This document shows, piece after piece, positions 35,456 to 45,900 of a DNA stretch of 64,000 nt. The translations under genes were made by a program, and so were the position numbers. Source of the DNA: Channallabes apus. Lineage: Eukaryota; Chordata; Actinopteri; Siluriformes; Clariidae. The stretch spans positions 32,389,280-32,453,279 of the forward strand of contig CM060118.1 of the NCBI GenBank assembly GCA_030522415.1, in the 5' to 3' direction. The notes beneath the pieces were generated by a model, which saw only the letters and a list, made by a program, of their open reading frames with translations, had not been told where the DNA came from and did not search any database. Within the stretch, counting starts at the first letter, position 1. Each line of letters starts with the position of its first letter.

Positions 35456-37472
35456 ACAGTGGCTCGCCTAACAAAACCTAAGGTGCCCACAGAGAGTATC
35501 CCATCACAGTTTAGAAGTGAAGACTTTATGGACTTCTTTAATGAAAAAATTAACAGTATCAGGAAGAAAATAACGGAGGTTCAACCTCTAATAGTACCTC
35601 ACGATCCAGTTCAGCCTAAAGCTTCACATTTAGATTTTCAGTGCTTTACAGGTACAGGACAGGAAGAACTGTATAAAGAACTGTTTTACCTCAGCCAAAT
35701 CAACAACGTGCCTGTTAGACCCAATCCCAACCAGATTTTTAAAAAAAGTGATGCATGTGGTTGGAGAGCCACTTCTAAACATTATTAATTCCTCATTATA
35801 TCTAGGTCACGTCCCTAAACCTTTCAAGTTACTGTAGCAGTTATTAAGCTGCTTCTTAAAAAATCTAATTTGGACCCGAATGAAATAACAAATTACAGAC
35901 CGATTTCAATCCTTCCGTTTATATCAAAAATATTAGAAAAGGTACAGTAGTATCAGCTCAAATATGCACATTCTTGCAGGATAACAACATCCTTGAAGAA
36001 TTTCAGTCAGGTTTCAGGCCCCTTCATAGTACAGAAACTGCACTAGTTAAGATTGCAAACTATGTTTTTAGCTTCGGACCAAGGCTGCATCTCAATACTA
36101 GTCTTACTTGATCTTAGTGCTGTATTCGACACTATAGATCATAATATTCTCATAGATCGCTTACAAAATCACATAGGTATTCAGGGACAGGAATTAAAAT
36201 GGTTTAGATCATACCTGTCTGATTGACACCATTTTGTAGATCTGAATGGAGAACCGTCTGGTGTAGTGCCAGTGAAATATGGGGTCCCACAAGGGTCAGT
36301 TTTAGGACCTCTGCTGTTCTCAATATACATACTTCCCTTGGGTAACATCATTAGAAGACATGGGATTAGTTTCCATTGTTATGCTGATGATACCCAATTA
36401 TATATCTCAACAAAACCAGATGAAATACCTAAGTTGTCTAGATTAACTGAGTGTGTCCAGGACATAAAAGATTGGATGACCAATACCTTTCTTTTACTAA
36501 AGACAGAGATACTACTTATTGGCCGAAAAACCAGCACACAACAGCTTTCACAATTCAGCCTGCGCTTAGAAGGATGTACTGTTACTACCAGCTCAACAGT
36601 AAAAGACCTGGGCGTAATATTAGACAGTAACTTGTCCTTGGAAAATCATATTTCCAATATCACAAAAACAGCCTTTTTCCATCTTAGAAATATTGCCAAG
36701 CTTAGGGGCATCTTATCTGTATCTGATGCAGAAAAGCTAGTTCATGCATTCATGACCTCCAGACTGGACTATTGTAATGCATTACTAGGTGGTTGTCCTG
36801 CATCCTCAATAAACAAGCTTCAGTTAGTCCAAAATGCAGCCGCCACGGTTCTCACTAGATCCAGAAAATATGATCATATAACCTCAATATCATCCCCGCA
36901 CTGGCTACCTGTTCAGTCTAGAATAAATTACAAAATAGTGTTACTTACATACAAGGCCTTAAATAGTTTAGCTCCCACATACCTAACCAGTCTTCTGATA
37001 CGCTACAATCCACCACGCGCCTTAAGATTAGAGATGTTCCGATACCATTTTTTCCCTCCCTATACCGATTCCGATATCAATTTGGACGCACGCCCATCAC
37101 AGGTGCGCGCCGTGACATTCTGTAAGTAAGCTAAGCTAGCAAAGCGAGCGGGCATAAATAGGTTATGTTTAGGAAAATGGTATCGGATCGGTACGTGGAC
37201 TCAAGTAGTCGCCGATTCCGATGCCAGCTTTTTTTGTGGTATCGGCAGCATTTCCGATACCAGTATCGGAATCGGAACAACCCTACTTAAGATCACTAAA
37301 CTCCGGACTTCTGGTGGTTCCCAGAATTTAAAATTCTACAAAAGGGGGTAGGGCTTTTTCATATTTAGCTCCAAAGCTTTGGAATAGCCTTCCAGACAGT
37401 GTTCCGGGCTCAGACACAGTTTCCCAGTTTAAAAGTAGACTCAAGACACATCTCTTTAATCTGGCATACACG
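35450..37472 (+). pseudogene. LINE ORF2 reverse transcriptase, broken
   Basis: The domain order is visible across several frames: SEDFMDFFNEKINSIRKKI (35450-35790), a NYRPISILPF-like block (near 35890-35930), VLLDLSAVFDTIDH-like sequence around 36100-36140, then an open stretch at 36266-37129. That stretch has [18 protein letters not shown] and the catalytic YADD at 36380-36391. A hAT at 37029-37285 interrupts the C-terminal region, which resumes at 37294 (RSLNSGLLVVPRI-like) and ends with SRLKTHLFNLAYT. Several stops and frame changes occur between 35740 and 36266. Confidence 0.85.
37029..37285. mobile_element. Short hAT element (257 bp) in the LINE RT
   Basis: The ends TAGAGATGTTCCGATACCAT and ...CGGAATCGGAACAACCCTA form an inverted repeat. 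A perfect 8-bp duplication CTTAAGAT lies at 37021-37028 and 37286-37293. The body consists of CCGATWCC/GGTATCGG units in both orientations, a palindromic MITE-like structure. Confidence 0.93.
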
Positions 37473-38034
37473 TAGGGTTGGGTATCGTTTTTTTTTTTTC
37501 CGATACCGGTGCCAAATCGATATTTTGAAACCGGTACCGGTGCCAAAACGGTGCCTGAACCGATACTTTTAAGCCACAAAATTATAGTGGATGACTCAAG
37601 AAAATTTATCAATATATTAAAAGTTTAAAGTATATATGAATATGTAAGCTTCAAATTTTAGCAATTCTTTTGCAGAAATTTCACCATATTTGCCTTTTCT
37701 GTCAAAATACGACTTCTTTCCTGATTTATTGCCCTGCACAGGACATGAATGCAAGATTTGCATTTTGCTATTAACATTACATTATCCTACTGCTAACCTG
37801 CGGAAAGTCTGCTGTCGGCATCATAATCAGTGACTCCTTTTTGCTACGGTTGGTGTGACTGGGACTGAGAGTCGTCCACACTGATAGCGCCAGCTGTTGT
37901 CCACAAGCTGTTAAACACGGTGCCTCCCTCTGCGTTTAACTTTATTCCGTGTATTTATTCTGCTTTTAACTTTATTCCGTCTGCCCTCGAATGTTTCATT
38001 AGATTTGACGTGTTTCCGCCTTTACACGCAACCT
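37473..38034. mobile_element. Older hAT-like element in the LINE 3' region
   Basis: The left end TAGGGTTGGGTATCGTTTTT is a characteristic hAT terminus, and GATACCGGTGCCAAA units follow. The right end is degraded (ACGCAACCT at about 38034). The flanking octamers CATACACG (37465-37472) and CATACTCC (38035-38042) share 6 of 8 bases, consistent with an aged target duplication. The LINE 3' UTR resumes after it. Confidence 0.55.
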
Positions 38035-38726
38035 CATACTCCAGTTCACCTATCCTGAATGGCAATTATGCTAATTCTCTTCATCTGTTCTGTATTTTTC
38101 TACCCATCCCGAGGCATCTGGGTGCCAGCTTCAGTAGACAAAGGCCGACCCTGCAAGGTTCCTGAGGCATCCAGAGAAGGACCAGCATCAGCTGGATTCA
38201 GCTTTATGATGGTTGGAGCTACACATGCTGCTCCTGTGCTTCCAGTGATCCAGACCTCATCTGCCCTCTGCACCTACTGACTCGTCCCTATGCTGAACTG
38301 GTCTTCATGTTAATTTAAAAAACTTCTGTTATATTGAACTTTCAGCTGCATAACACACATGATGTTATATAATTTCTATCTGTTATCACCCAAATGAGGA
38401 TGGGTTACCTGATTGAGTCTGGTTCCTCTCAAGGTTTCTTCCTATTGCCATCACAGGGAGTTTTTCCTTGCCTCTGTCGCCGTCACCCTTGGCTTGCTCA
38501 AACCAGAAGAGTCAAGAGTGGCGGGATTGTATATGCAGGATTGATGCATGTGCAATGACTTGCGCTAGTGGATGAGATGTACCCATGGGCACCCAAAGCC
38601 TGGTTGGACGCCGGTCGCAGGTATGGAATGTGGGATTTTTTCTACATAGACCAGGGAAAGTTGACGGAAAGAGATAATAAACAACAGAATAAATCCGATC
38701 ATCATCGATGAAGCCAAAGGGCATAA

Positions 38727-38980
38727 TGGGGTATTCATAATAGTAATCTATGCAGGGATGAAGCCCTTCATCCTTCTTGCACAAAGAAGCAGCCAGCATC
38801 CACATGAGAGGTCGAAGGTGGGATTCAGAGACTGCTGCTAGCACATACTGTAAGTACATAAAGAACTCCCAGACAGCTGGTATAATCACCTTCGGCCTCT
38901 CATGTGGATGCTGGCTGCTTCTTTGTGCAAGAAGGATGAAGGGCTTCATCCCTGCATAGATTACTATTATGAATACCCCA
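38727..38980. repeat. Near-perfect inverted repeat, 94-bp arms
   Basis: The left arm 38727-38820 (TGGGGTATTCATAATAGTAA ... GAGGTCGAAGGTG) and right arm 38887-38980 (CACCTTCGGCCTCTCATG ... GAATACCCCA) are reverse complements with one mismatch seen (T/C in GAGGTCG). They flank a 66-nt loop. A transcript from either strand would fold into a very long hairpin. Neither arm resembles the transposon families around it. Confidence 0.93.
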
Positions 38981-39470
38981 CACTTTGAGAACCACGGGCC
39001 TAAGCAATGCATTGGCTCTTACCCCAGACGATAGTGAGTGCAGGCCCCGTCCAAGGCCTGTTATCTTGGGAGTAAACGTGGTCCATGTCACAGTTCACGA
39101 TTGCCTCTTGGCGTTTCCTTACTGCTCGGGACTTAAAGTAGCCTTATAAAGCAGTAACATTTAGTCTGAGAAAGCTATGCGTATCTCAACTGCATTGATC
39201 TGGCGAAGGTGGCATGGGAAACCTCCTGAGAGAGGCAAGGTAGGTACAGTACACTGAAACCACTTCTCTGGGCTTTGGTAGGAATACTTGACACTCCCCT
39301 GGATTGCAATCATATCTTTGGAGAGTTGGCACCCAAGGTTCACTTGCTGATGTATGCACTAGTGGTATAAATGGCTCTGGAAGTGGATTACCTAATGTAG
39401 TGTTGAACTACTGGATTAGGCCCAGGCAGTTGGTGAATGGATGAAGCATGACTCATGAGTCAGTTCTGCT
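38981..39470. other. No gene recognised
   Basis: This is the flank of the inverted repeat and the insertion target of the Gypsy element. A TTTGAGAACCACGGGCC motif near 38984 could be a stray hAT end. No supported reading frame. Confidence 0.4.
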
Positions 39471-39853
39471 TGTCAAGATGGACTAACCTGAGGTGACCAG
39501 AAGACGTAGCTTTAGCGGTTAGCCCAATGTAGCGTGGAGGATAAACCCAAACGCGGAAAGAAGCGAGCAGGCAGGATAACCACGCGATTTAGTTTAAGGA
39601 CTCTCACAAAAACGGAGCAAGGGAAAAACACAAATTTAACCCGCGTCCTAGAAATACACACACAATAGCAAAAGACAACGGAACCAACATGTGAGTACTC
39701 ACGGTTTGCTGAAACGACAACTGGAGCTGACATGGGCCGAACTCAATGACTGAGCGGTAAGCCATCGTTTGTTTACCTCTTTTATACTTCCTGGTTTTGC
39801 GCCCGTCTTACTTCCGGGTCCTAGTGCCGGGCGCAGATTGCGTGTGCATGACA
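39471..39853 (-). repeat. Gypsy copy 1, 3' LTR
   Basis: A 383-bp LTR (TGTC...GACA). The last 15 codons or so of pol run into it. On the minus strand it contains a TATAAAAG box and, about 31 nt on, GCTCAGTCATT. Confidence 0.95.
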
Positions 39854-42800
39854 GTACCCCCCTGTCCAGGACTGGCTCCTGACGGTCCTGGGGCGGAGGA
39901 TACCCTGTGACGGTAGTCCCGAATTAGCTCCGGGTCGAGAATGAACCGGGCCGGGATCCAAGATCGCTCCTCGGGGCCATAGCCCTCCCAGTCCACCAGG
40001 TATTGCGTACCTTTGCCCCGAGGGCGCGAGTCGAGGATTCGGCGCACGGTGTAGGCGGGACCGCCGTCGATGATCCGGGGAGGAGGAGCTCGGGGGGTGG
40101 GTGGAATCATGGGTGAGGTGATGAAGGGCTTGAACTGGGACAGGTGGAAGACTGGATGGATCCGGAGCGCCGCAGGCAGCTGGAGCCAGTAGGTGACAGG
40201 GTTAATCCTGTGGGTGATGCGGTATGGTCCGATAAATCTGGGTGAGAGTTTTTTTGATTCGATGTGAAGGTGGAGGTTCTTTGTAGAAAGCCATACCTTG
40301 TCACCTACATGGTACAATCGTCCCGGAGGATGTCGACGGCGGTGTTGGTGGGTGTAGCGAGCGTTGGCGCGTTGGATGGCCCGGTTGGTTGTAATCCATA
40401 GCCGCCGACATCTGCGGACCAACTGTTGGGCGGACGGTACATCAACCTCCGGTTCTGGGTGGTTGAACATCGAAGGTTGGAAACCGTAACATACCTCAAA
40501 TGGGCTTAGGTTGGTGGCAGAGGAGGTGTGGAGGTTGTGTGACAGTTCAGCCCAGATGAGATAGTGCGCCCAGGAGCGCTGTCGATCAGCTACGAAACAT
40601 CTCAGATAGCGCTCCAGCTGTTGGTTGGTCCGCTCCGTCTGACCGTTAGTCTGTGGGTGATATCCAGATGAGAGACTGCAGGTGGAGTCGATCAGACGGC
40701 AGAAGGCTTTCCAGAACCGGGCTGTGAACTGGGGCCCTCTGTCCGAGACGATGTCCTTGGGGAACCCATGCAGACGGACTACGTGCTCTAAAATCAGCTC
40801 TGCTGTTCCTTTGGCTGACGGGAGTCCGGCGAGAGCCACCAGGTGCACGGCTTTAGAGAACCGGTCGACGATGGTGAGAATGGTGTCCTTTCCTTCGGAG
40901 GCCGGCAGGCCCGTGATGAAGTCGACGGCAATGTGCGTCCAGGGCCGTCGAGGAACTGGGAGTGGCTGCAGCTCACCGGGGGTTGGTTGATTAGTGGTTT
41001 TGGCCCTGGCGCACACTGGGCATGCCTGAACGAACTCTTGGACGTCTTTCGTGAGGGATGGCCACCAGAAGTCTCGTTGGAGGAATTGGAGCGTCCGTCG
41101 AGTGCCCGGGTGTCCTGAGATGGGAGAGGAATGACCCCACTGGAGGACTTCTGATCGCATCCTCTCGGGCACAAAGAGTCGTCCAGGTGGCACACCTGCC
41201 GGTTCGGTCTCTGTAGCCTGCGCCTGGCGAACTCTCGTTTCCAGGTCTAGTTGGAGTGGGGCGATGATCCTGGACGATGGAAGGACAGGCGCGGGGTCCG
41301 CCCGGGGAATGTCCACTTCCAGCTGTCGGGAGAGAGCGTCCGCTTTTGTGTTCTTGGAGCCCGGGCGGTACGAGAGGTGGAAATCGTAATTTTCGAAAAA
41401 TAAGGCCCACCGCGCCTGTCGTGGGTTTAACTGTTTCAGATTCTTGATGGTTATGAGGTTTTGGTGGTCCGTCCAGACTATGAATGGCTCACTGGCGCCC
41501 TGGAGCCAGTGACGCCACTCCTCCAGAGCCCACTTTATGGCCAGCAGCTCGCAGTCCCCTACCCCGTATCGCTGCTGAGTGGAGTCAAATTTTCTGGAGA
41601 AGAAACTACATGGGTGTAGTTTCTGATCTGGACCTCGTTGTGAGAGGATAGCTCCAGCGCCCACATCTGAAGCATCCACCTCCACAACGAATGATTTTCT
41701 GACATCTGGATGGAGGAGAATCGGTGCTGTGGTGAAGCGGTGACAAAGTGACTTAAAAGCGGAGACAGCTGCAGGGTTGAGGTGAAAAGGGAGAGGTGAG
41801 GGGCGGGTCAGAGCGGTTAGGGGGGCGGCAACTGTACTGTAGTCCCGGATAAAGCGACGATAGAAATTCGCAAACCCGAGAAACCGTTGAAGTTGCTTGA
41901 GGGTCTTGGGTAGGGGCCAATGACGCACAACCTCTAGCTTCTGCGGGTCCATGGCCACACCCTGGGGCGAGATGACAAAACCCAGGAACGTGGTGGAGCG
42001 CTCGTGAAAAGCGCACTTTTCCAACTTACAGTACAGTTGATGGGCAAGTAATCTCTTTAGAACCGCCCTGACGTGCTGGGTATGTTCTTCCATGGTGCGT
42101 GAGTAGATGAGGATGTCGTCCAGGTAGGCGAACGCCCACCGCCCGAGCATGTCGGGAAGGATGTCATTAATGAGGTGTTGGAAGGCGGCGGGGGCATTGC
42201 ACAGTCCAAAGGGGATGACGAGATTCTCATAGTGCCCAGTAGGGGTGATGAAGGCCGTCTTCCACTCATCGCCCTCTCTGATGCGCACCAAGTTGTAGGC
42301 GCTCCGGAGGTCCAACTTAGTGAAGATGGTGGCGCCAGAGAGGGCGTCCAGGGCTGAGTTGGTAAGAGGCAATGGGTGTCGGTTTTTGATAGTTATATTG
42401 TTTAGCCCCCGATAGTCGACACATGGACGAAGTTCACCGCCCCGCTTCTTCACGAAGAAGAACCCCGCGGCGGCAGGTGAGGAGGAGGGCCTGATGGTGC
42501 CTTGGCGAAGGGCGTTGGTCACATACTCCTCCATGACCTGCGTCTCTGTAGGTGTGAGGGAGTAGAGGTGGCCGCGGGGTGGGACTGTACCGGGTTGGAG
42601 GTCAATGGTGAGGTCGTAGGGCCGATGCGGAGGAAGATGAGTAGCTCGTCTCTTGCAGAAGACCTCCGCCAGGTCCCGATACGGCTCTGGGATGGCGTTG
42701 GTGTCGACGTCGGGGGCCTCGGACTCCCTAGAGCACGTCCCAGCCGTTGCCCGTAGGCACAGTTCGGTGCAGGTCGCGCCCCATTGGAGGATCCGGTTCT

Positions 42801-43260
42801 GGGTCCAGGAGATGAGAGGGTCATGCTGGAGCAGCCAGGGATGTCCAAGGATGATGGGAGGTGAGGAGATGGAGGTGACGAAAAAGTTTAGCTTTTCATG
42901 GTGTTGGTTGATGGAGACGGTGATGGGTTCGGTTCGGGCGTTTATTGGGCTGGTGGAGAGGGGGCGACCGTCGACAGAGGTGATGTGAACGGGCTGGGAT
43001 AACACCTCGAGTTTAACCCCCAGGGTTTTGGCATATGCGGAGTCAATGAAGTTACCTGCTGCCCCGGAGTCGATGAATGCAGCACTTCGGACTCGTTTGT
43101 GGCCAACCTGGAGGTGTACCTGAACCGTGAGACGGGAGGAATTGGTGGTGATGGCGGAGAGACGAAGGTGACCCGGCGAGTATCTCTCTTCTCTCACCGG
43201 GCCTGGGCGTTTCCCGGCCTGAAAGGACAGGTTGCCCTGTGATGTGCGGCTGACCCACAA
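39808..43260 (-). CDS. pol: Gypsy Pol polyprotein: protease, RT, RNase H, integrase, chromodomain
   Basis: The 1150-codon frame is intact. Domains in order: aspartic protease with IDSGAAGNF (catalytic DSG at 64-66); reverse transcriptase from about 225 with YLDD at 379-382; RNase H with D529, E571 and D598; integrase zinc-binding H710, H717, C747, C750; integrase core D780, D840, E876 (DD35E); chromodomain at about 1067-1115 keeping the aromatic cage positions Y1070, W1091 and Y1094 that bind methylated histone H3 in HP1-type domains. The frame is -1 relative to gag, overlaps it by 67 nt and contains the GGGAAAC slip site, so its M at 43260 need not be used. The stop lies inside the 3' LTR. 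All catalytic residues are present, so the copy looks active. Confidence 0.97.
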   Translation of the reverse strand: MWVSRTSQGNLSFQAGKRPGPVREERYSPGHLRLSAITTNSSRLTVQVHLQVGHKRVRSAAFIDSGAAGNFIDSAYAKTLGVKLEVLSQPVHITSVDGRPLSTSPINARTEPITVSINQHHEKLNFFVTSISSPPIILGHPWLLQHDPLISWTQNRILQWGATCTELCLRATAGTCSRESEAPDVDTNAIPEPYRDLAEVFCKRRATHLPPHRPYDLTIDLQPGTVPPRGHLYSLTPTETQVMEEYVTNALRQGTIRPSSSPAAAGFFFVKKRGGELRPCVDYRGLNNITIKNRHPLPLTNSALDALSGATIFTKLDLRSAYNLVRIREGDEWKTAFITPTGHYENLVIPFGLCNAPAAFQHLINDILPDMLGRWAFAYLDDILIYSRTMEEHTQHVRAVLKRLLAHQLYCKLEKCAFHERSTTFLGFVISPQGVAMDPQKLEVVRHWPLPKTLKQLQRFLGFANFYRRFIRDYSTVAAPLTALTRPSPLPFHLNPAAVSAFKSLCHRFTTAPILLHPDVRKSFVVEVDASDVGAGAILSQRGPDQKLHPCSFFSRKFDSTQQRYGVGDCELLAIKWALEEWRHWLQGASEPFIVWTDHQNLITIKNLKQLNPRQARWALFFENYDFHLSYRPGSKNTKADALSRQLEVDIPRADPAPVLPSSRIIAPLQLDLETRVRQAQATETEPAGVPPGRLFVPERMRSEVLQWGHSSPISGHPGTRRTLQFLQRDFWWPSLTKDVQEFVQACPVCARAKTTNQPTPGELQPLPVPRRPWTHIAVDFITGLPASEGKDTILTIVDRFSKAVHLVALAGLPSAKGTAELILEHVVRLHGFPKDIVSDRGPQFTARFWKAFCRLIDSTCSLSSGYHPQTNGQTERTNQQLERYLRCFVADRQRSWAHYLIWAELSHNLHTSSATNLSPFEVCYGFQPSMFNHPEPEVDVPSAQQLVRRCRRLWITTNRAIQRANARYTHQHRRRHPPGRLYHVGDKVWLSTKNLHLHIESKKLSPRFIGPYRITHRINPVTYWLQLPAALRIHPVFHLSQFKPFITSPMIPPTPRAPPPRIIDGGPAYTVRRILDSRPRGKGTQYLVDWEGYGPEERSWIPARFILDPELIRDYRHRVSSAPGPSGASPGQGGTVMHTQSAPGTRTRK
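39854..39870 (-). promoter_or_regulatory. Polypurine tract of Gypsy copy 1
   Basis: Just upstream of the 3' LTR the element strand reads GGACAGGGGGGTAC, the purine-rich primer site for plus-strand DNA synthesis. The same sequence lies at 58229-58245 in copy 2. Confidence 0.75.
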
Positions 43261-44234
43261 TAGGCGCAGAGCCCTTCACGGAAGCGTCTCTCCCGTTCTG
43301 CAGCGGTCAAGGAGGCGCGTCCTAGTTGCATGGGTTCCCCGGCTCCGGTGTCAACCACGGCAGGAGGTGGAGAACCGACATGTCCTGGGGTGGCGTAGGT
43401 GGCGGAGTCTGCGGGACGTGGAGTGGTGACGGTGAAGGCGGGTGCGGGTCGTGAAGTGGTGACGGCGAAGTGGGGTGCAGGTGGCAGGGTGCGAGGGGCT
43501 GGCCTCGGGCGAGAGAGGAGGCGCTGGTCGATCCGGAGAGCCAGCTGGATCAGACCCTCCAGGGTCGCAGGAAGCTCTCGCCCGGCTAGTTCGTCCTTGA
43601 TTCGAGAAGCCAGTCCCTCGTAGTAGGATGTCCGGAGCGCTGCATCGCCCCATGTTGTTTGAACGGCGAGGGTGCGAAACTCGGCCGTATAGCGGCTCAC
43701 GGACAGCCCTCCCTGCCTCAGATGGTAAAGTCTGGTGTCGGTCTCCACCTCGCCCGCTGGATGTTCAAAAGTTAGTTTAAGTTGGTGGGTGAACTCATTG
43801 TATGAGTGGGTGGTGTCTGTATCCGCCTGGAGAACTGCCGTGGCCCACTCTGCTGCCTGCCCTTTTAGCAACGAAACGAGAAGAGCAATGCGAAGGCGAT
43901 CGGTGGAGTACTTGGTGGCATTAAACTCAAACACCAGATCGAGAGCTGTCAAAAATACGCTGCACTTCCCGTCCATGCCGTTCCACTTCTCTGGTAGAGA
44001 AAGAAAAACATCAGAAGGAGGGGGAGGGGGGGGATGCGGCGCCGCGGCGTGCGATCGAGCAGTGACGTCATCAACAGCCGCGCGGAGATCCGTATTCTCC
44101 CGCCGGAGCTCAGCGATCTCGCGGCGGAGGGAAGCGAGATCCCCGGTTAGCTGATTGATTAACGCCGCATGCTGATCTACAACGTCGCAGAGACTCGCAT
44201 AATCCGCTGGGTTTACCGCGGAGGGCTCAGTCAT
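43194..44234 (-). CDS. gag: Gypsy Gag (capsid and nucleocapsid)
   Basis: A 346-residue intact frame. Residues 20-55 form a likely coiled coil ([20 protein letters not shown]), followed by a proline run (PHPPPPPPS). The capsid-like region has [20 protein letters not shown] at about 90 and [12 protein letters not shown] near 125. A single zinc knuckle [14 protein letters not shown] (CX2CX4HX4C) lies at 323-336. It would package RNA in a cytoplasmic particle. The start codon lies only 3 nt from the 5' LTR, within the putative primer-binding site. The stop is reached 12 nt or so after the GGGAAAC frameshift site. Confidence 0.96.
   Translation of the reverse strand: MTEPSAVNPADYASLCDVVDQHAALINQLTGDLASLRREIAELRRENTDLRAAVDDVTARSHAAAPHPPPPPPSDVFLSLPEKWNGMDGKCSVFLTALDLVFEFNATKYSTDRLRIALLVSLLKGQAAEWATAVLQADTDTTHSYNEFTHQLKLTFEHPAGEVETDTRLYHLRQGGLSVSRYTAEFRTLAVQTTWGDAALRTSYYEGLASRIKDELAGRELPATLEGLIQLALRIDQRLLSRPRPAPRTLPPAPHFAVTTSRPAPAFTVTTPRPADSATYATPGHVGSPPPAVVDTGAGEPMQLGRASLTAAERERRFREGLCAYCGSAAHHRATCPFRPGNAQAR
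43209..43215 (-). promoter_or_regulatory. -1 ribosomal frameshift site GGGAAAC (copy 1)
   Basis: On the element strand the gag frame reads CCG GGA AAC and the pol frame reads GGG AAA C. This fits the X XXY YYZ rule exactly and falls within the gag-pol overlap, just before the gag stop. GC-rich sequence (GCCCAGGCCCGGTGAG) follows and could form a stimulatory structure. Confidence 0.85.
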
Positions 44235-44235
44235 T
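44225..44235 (-). promoter_or_regulatory. Putative self-primed PBS of Gypsy copy 1
   Basis: One nucleotide after the 5' LTR the element strand reads AATGACTGAGC. This does not resemble a tRNA 3'-end complement. It is perfectly complementary (11 of 11) to GCTCAGTCATT in the LTR (44511-44521), about 31 nt downstream of the TATA box, i.e. at the predicted 5' end of the RNA. It overlaps the gag ATG. Confidence 0.7.
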
Positions 44236-44236
44236 C

Positions 44237-44619
44237 TGTCAAGATGGACTAACCTGAGGTGACCAGAAGACGTAGCTTTAGCGGTTAGCCCAATGTAGCG
44301 TGGAGGATAAACCCAAACGCGGAAAGAAGCGAGCAGGCAGGATAACCACGCGATTTAGTTTAAGGACTCTCACAAAAACGGAGCAAGGGAAAAACACAAA
44401 TTTAACCCGCGTCCTAGAAATACACACACAATAGCAAAAGACAACGGAACCAACATGTGAGTACTCACGGTTTGCTGAAACGACAACTGGAGCTGACATG
44501 GGCCGAACTCAATGACTGAGCGGTAAGCCATCGTTTGTTTACCTCTTTTATACTTCCTGGTTTTGCGCCCGTCTTACTTCCGGGTCCTAGTGCCGGGCGC
44601 AGATTGCGTGTGCATGACA
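44237..44619 (-). repeat. Gypsy copy 1, 5' LTR (promoter)
   Basis: A 383-bp LTR. The TATA box TATAAAAG is at 44552-44545 (minus strand), with predicted transcription start near 44521. It is followed by GCTCAGTCATT and then a 73-codon upstream ORF. It is identical to the 3' LTR. Confidence 0.95.
44278..44499 (-). CDS. 73-codon upstream ORF in the Gypsy leader
   Basis: The frame starts about 22 nt after the predicted RNA start (MSAPVVVSANREYSHVGS) and stops 43 nt before the gag ATG, so ribosomes scanning from the cap would meet it first. The product is basic and hydrophobic with no recognised domain. An equivalent frame of the same length is at 62662-62883 in copy 2, despite a deletion and a nearby insertion that cancel. 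The 3' LTRs hold the same ORFs (39512-39733, 57887-58108) but these would not be translated from the genomic RNA in the same way. It may be a translational regulator; a product is not established. Confidence 0.4.
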   Translation of the reverse strand: MSAPVVVSANREYSHVGSVVFCYCVCISRTRVKFVFFPCSVFVRVLKLNRVVILPARFFPRLGLSSTLHWANR

Positions 44620-44624
44620 CTGCT

Positions 44625-45900
44625 GTTAGCTTGTCACCTAAAATGGGATCGCACGTGTGCTGGCATGCTGATGGGGTGTGTTACACCACCGAGCTACATT
44701 GCTCACTAGGAAGACATTTACGTAACAGTATATTATGTTTAATATAAACATAAATTTCCAACATAAACACAAATTTATTCAGTAATCCACGTCATTCAAA
44801 GAAATGAAGAGTGGGATAAACTTATGACACAGAACTGACTTTTATGAATAAATGCTTTTCCTAAAAGATTGCGTAAAATTATTTTTTTCCCTTTTCACCC
44901 CTCTCAGCAATATTTCAGAAGGAATAGGAGGGAGATTAGCATTCACAATTCCATTGTGATGAACCTCCTCAGTCCCCTCCAAAATAATGTAGTCTTCAGT
45001 GGAAGCAAACCAAAGATTATCATTGTGTGTGATTAACAATGTTAAATTGTACTGATGGTAGGTGTTTCTGAAGAAAAGAATGATCTCTTCACCATGCATT
45101 TTGATATTCTGAAGTCATCCCTCAACTGTGCTCGCTATAAAAACAAACCTCTGTCTCACCCCAGCTGTGGGTCTTGATCTATTGTTTAGTCTGTGCCATG
45201 CCTTACTTCCTAAGCCTGCTGTTATCATCTTCTGCATGGTTCCTTTCTTTCTAGCCAATTTAAAATTAAGAAGATGTTACACAGTGTCTTATGGGAAAAA
45301 AAACATCTATGTTCATTCCACTGCTAATGTTGGAAAGAATGTTTTATAAGCCATGCACCATGGAATGAATGACTACAGTTATCTCCCTATTTTGCATTTT
45401 TATACAGGCTCTATAAAATGCTAATTCAGGTATATTAGATATAACCCTACTTCAGCAGCACTGTGTTTGCAAATCTAGATTAAAGTAGATGGCACTTAGA
45501 CACTGTTGCTAGGTTACACTCTACGTAGAGCTGAGGGCCAATCTTTTTTCAATAGTGAGAAATACCCTTCTGCATTTTTGTGTTAAAGGGGCAAAGTTCA
45601 CTTTGCACCTGTGGGAGCTTCTCAAAATGCTGATTATTAAATGATATTGGCCAGAAGAAAATTTATGCAAGTACTACATTAAACCCTGGTAGCATTAACC
45701 ATATAACCTACTGTATGAACCTATAAATTACTGTATGAACCCCCCACCCCCCCACCCCAAGTCAATAATCTTTGTATAATAACATCATAATAACCATCTG
45801 ATTGCGGATCTCAATATTAGGCAATTACAACCTCAGAAAAACAACAACATATAAAATTTTTCACTGTCATTTTTGAAGCCAGAAATGTAACATGTAGGTA
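44625..45900. other. No gene recognised
   Basis: AT-rich, apparently unique sequence between the Gypsy element and the Tigger-like element, with a C-rich patch near 45737-45758. Short frames here have no recognisable domain. Confidence 0.5.

Larger units (their letters stand above)
33030..38503 (+). mobile_element. Second L2/CR1-type LINE, nearly full length, interrupted by four inserts
   Basis: In order: the end of an ORF1 with an esterase-like motif (33050-33254), an AP-type endonuclease (33390-34830), the reverse transcriptase (35450-37472), and a 3' UTR (38035-38503) with the fish LINE tail block GGTTTCTTCCTATTGCCATC and GGGAGTTTTTCCTTGCCTCT. It is interrupted by a hAT at 33781-34418, an unidentified insert at about 34928-35455, a hAT at 37029-37285 and a hAT-like element at 37473-38034. 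The very 3' end is lost at about 38503. Confidence 0.85.
39471..44619 (-). mobile_element. Full-length chromodomain Ty3/Gypsy retrotransposon, copy 1
   Basis: A complete element in minus orientation. It has two 383-bp LTRs (39471-39853 and 44237-44619) that I read as identical, TG...CA ends, and a 5-bp target duplication CTGCT (39466-39470 and 44620-44624). Open gag and pol frames lie between them. Identical LTRs imply recent insertion. The integrase ends in a chromodomain, placing it among the chromoviruses, which are common in fish (Sushi-like group). A second copy is at 57846-63003 and a solo LTR is at 9977. Confidence 0.97.

Noticed and set aside
38512..39012. A 166-codon minus frame
   Set aside because: It is largely the translation of the two arms of the inverted repeat and has no recognisable domain.
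40682..40990. Plus-strand frames within the Gypsy pol genes (also 41195, 42502, 42653, 43399, 43735, 59057, 59218, 59429, 62215)
   Set aside because: They are antisense or out-of-frame shadows of the GC-rich gag and pol genes.
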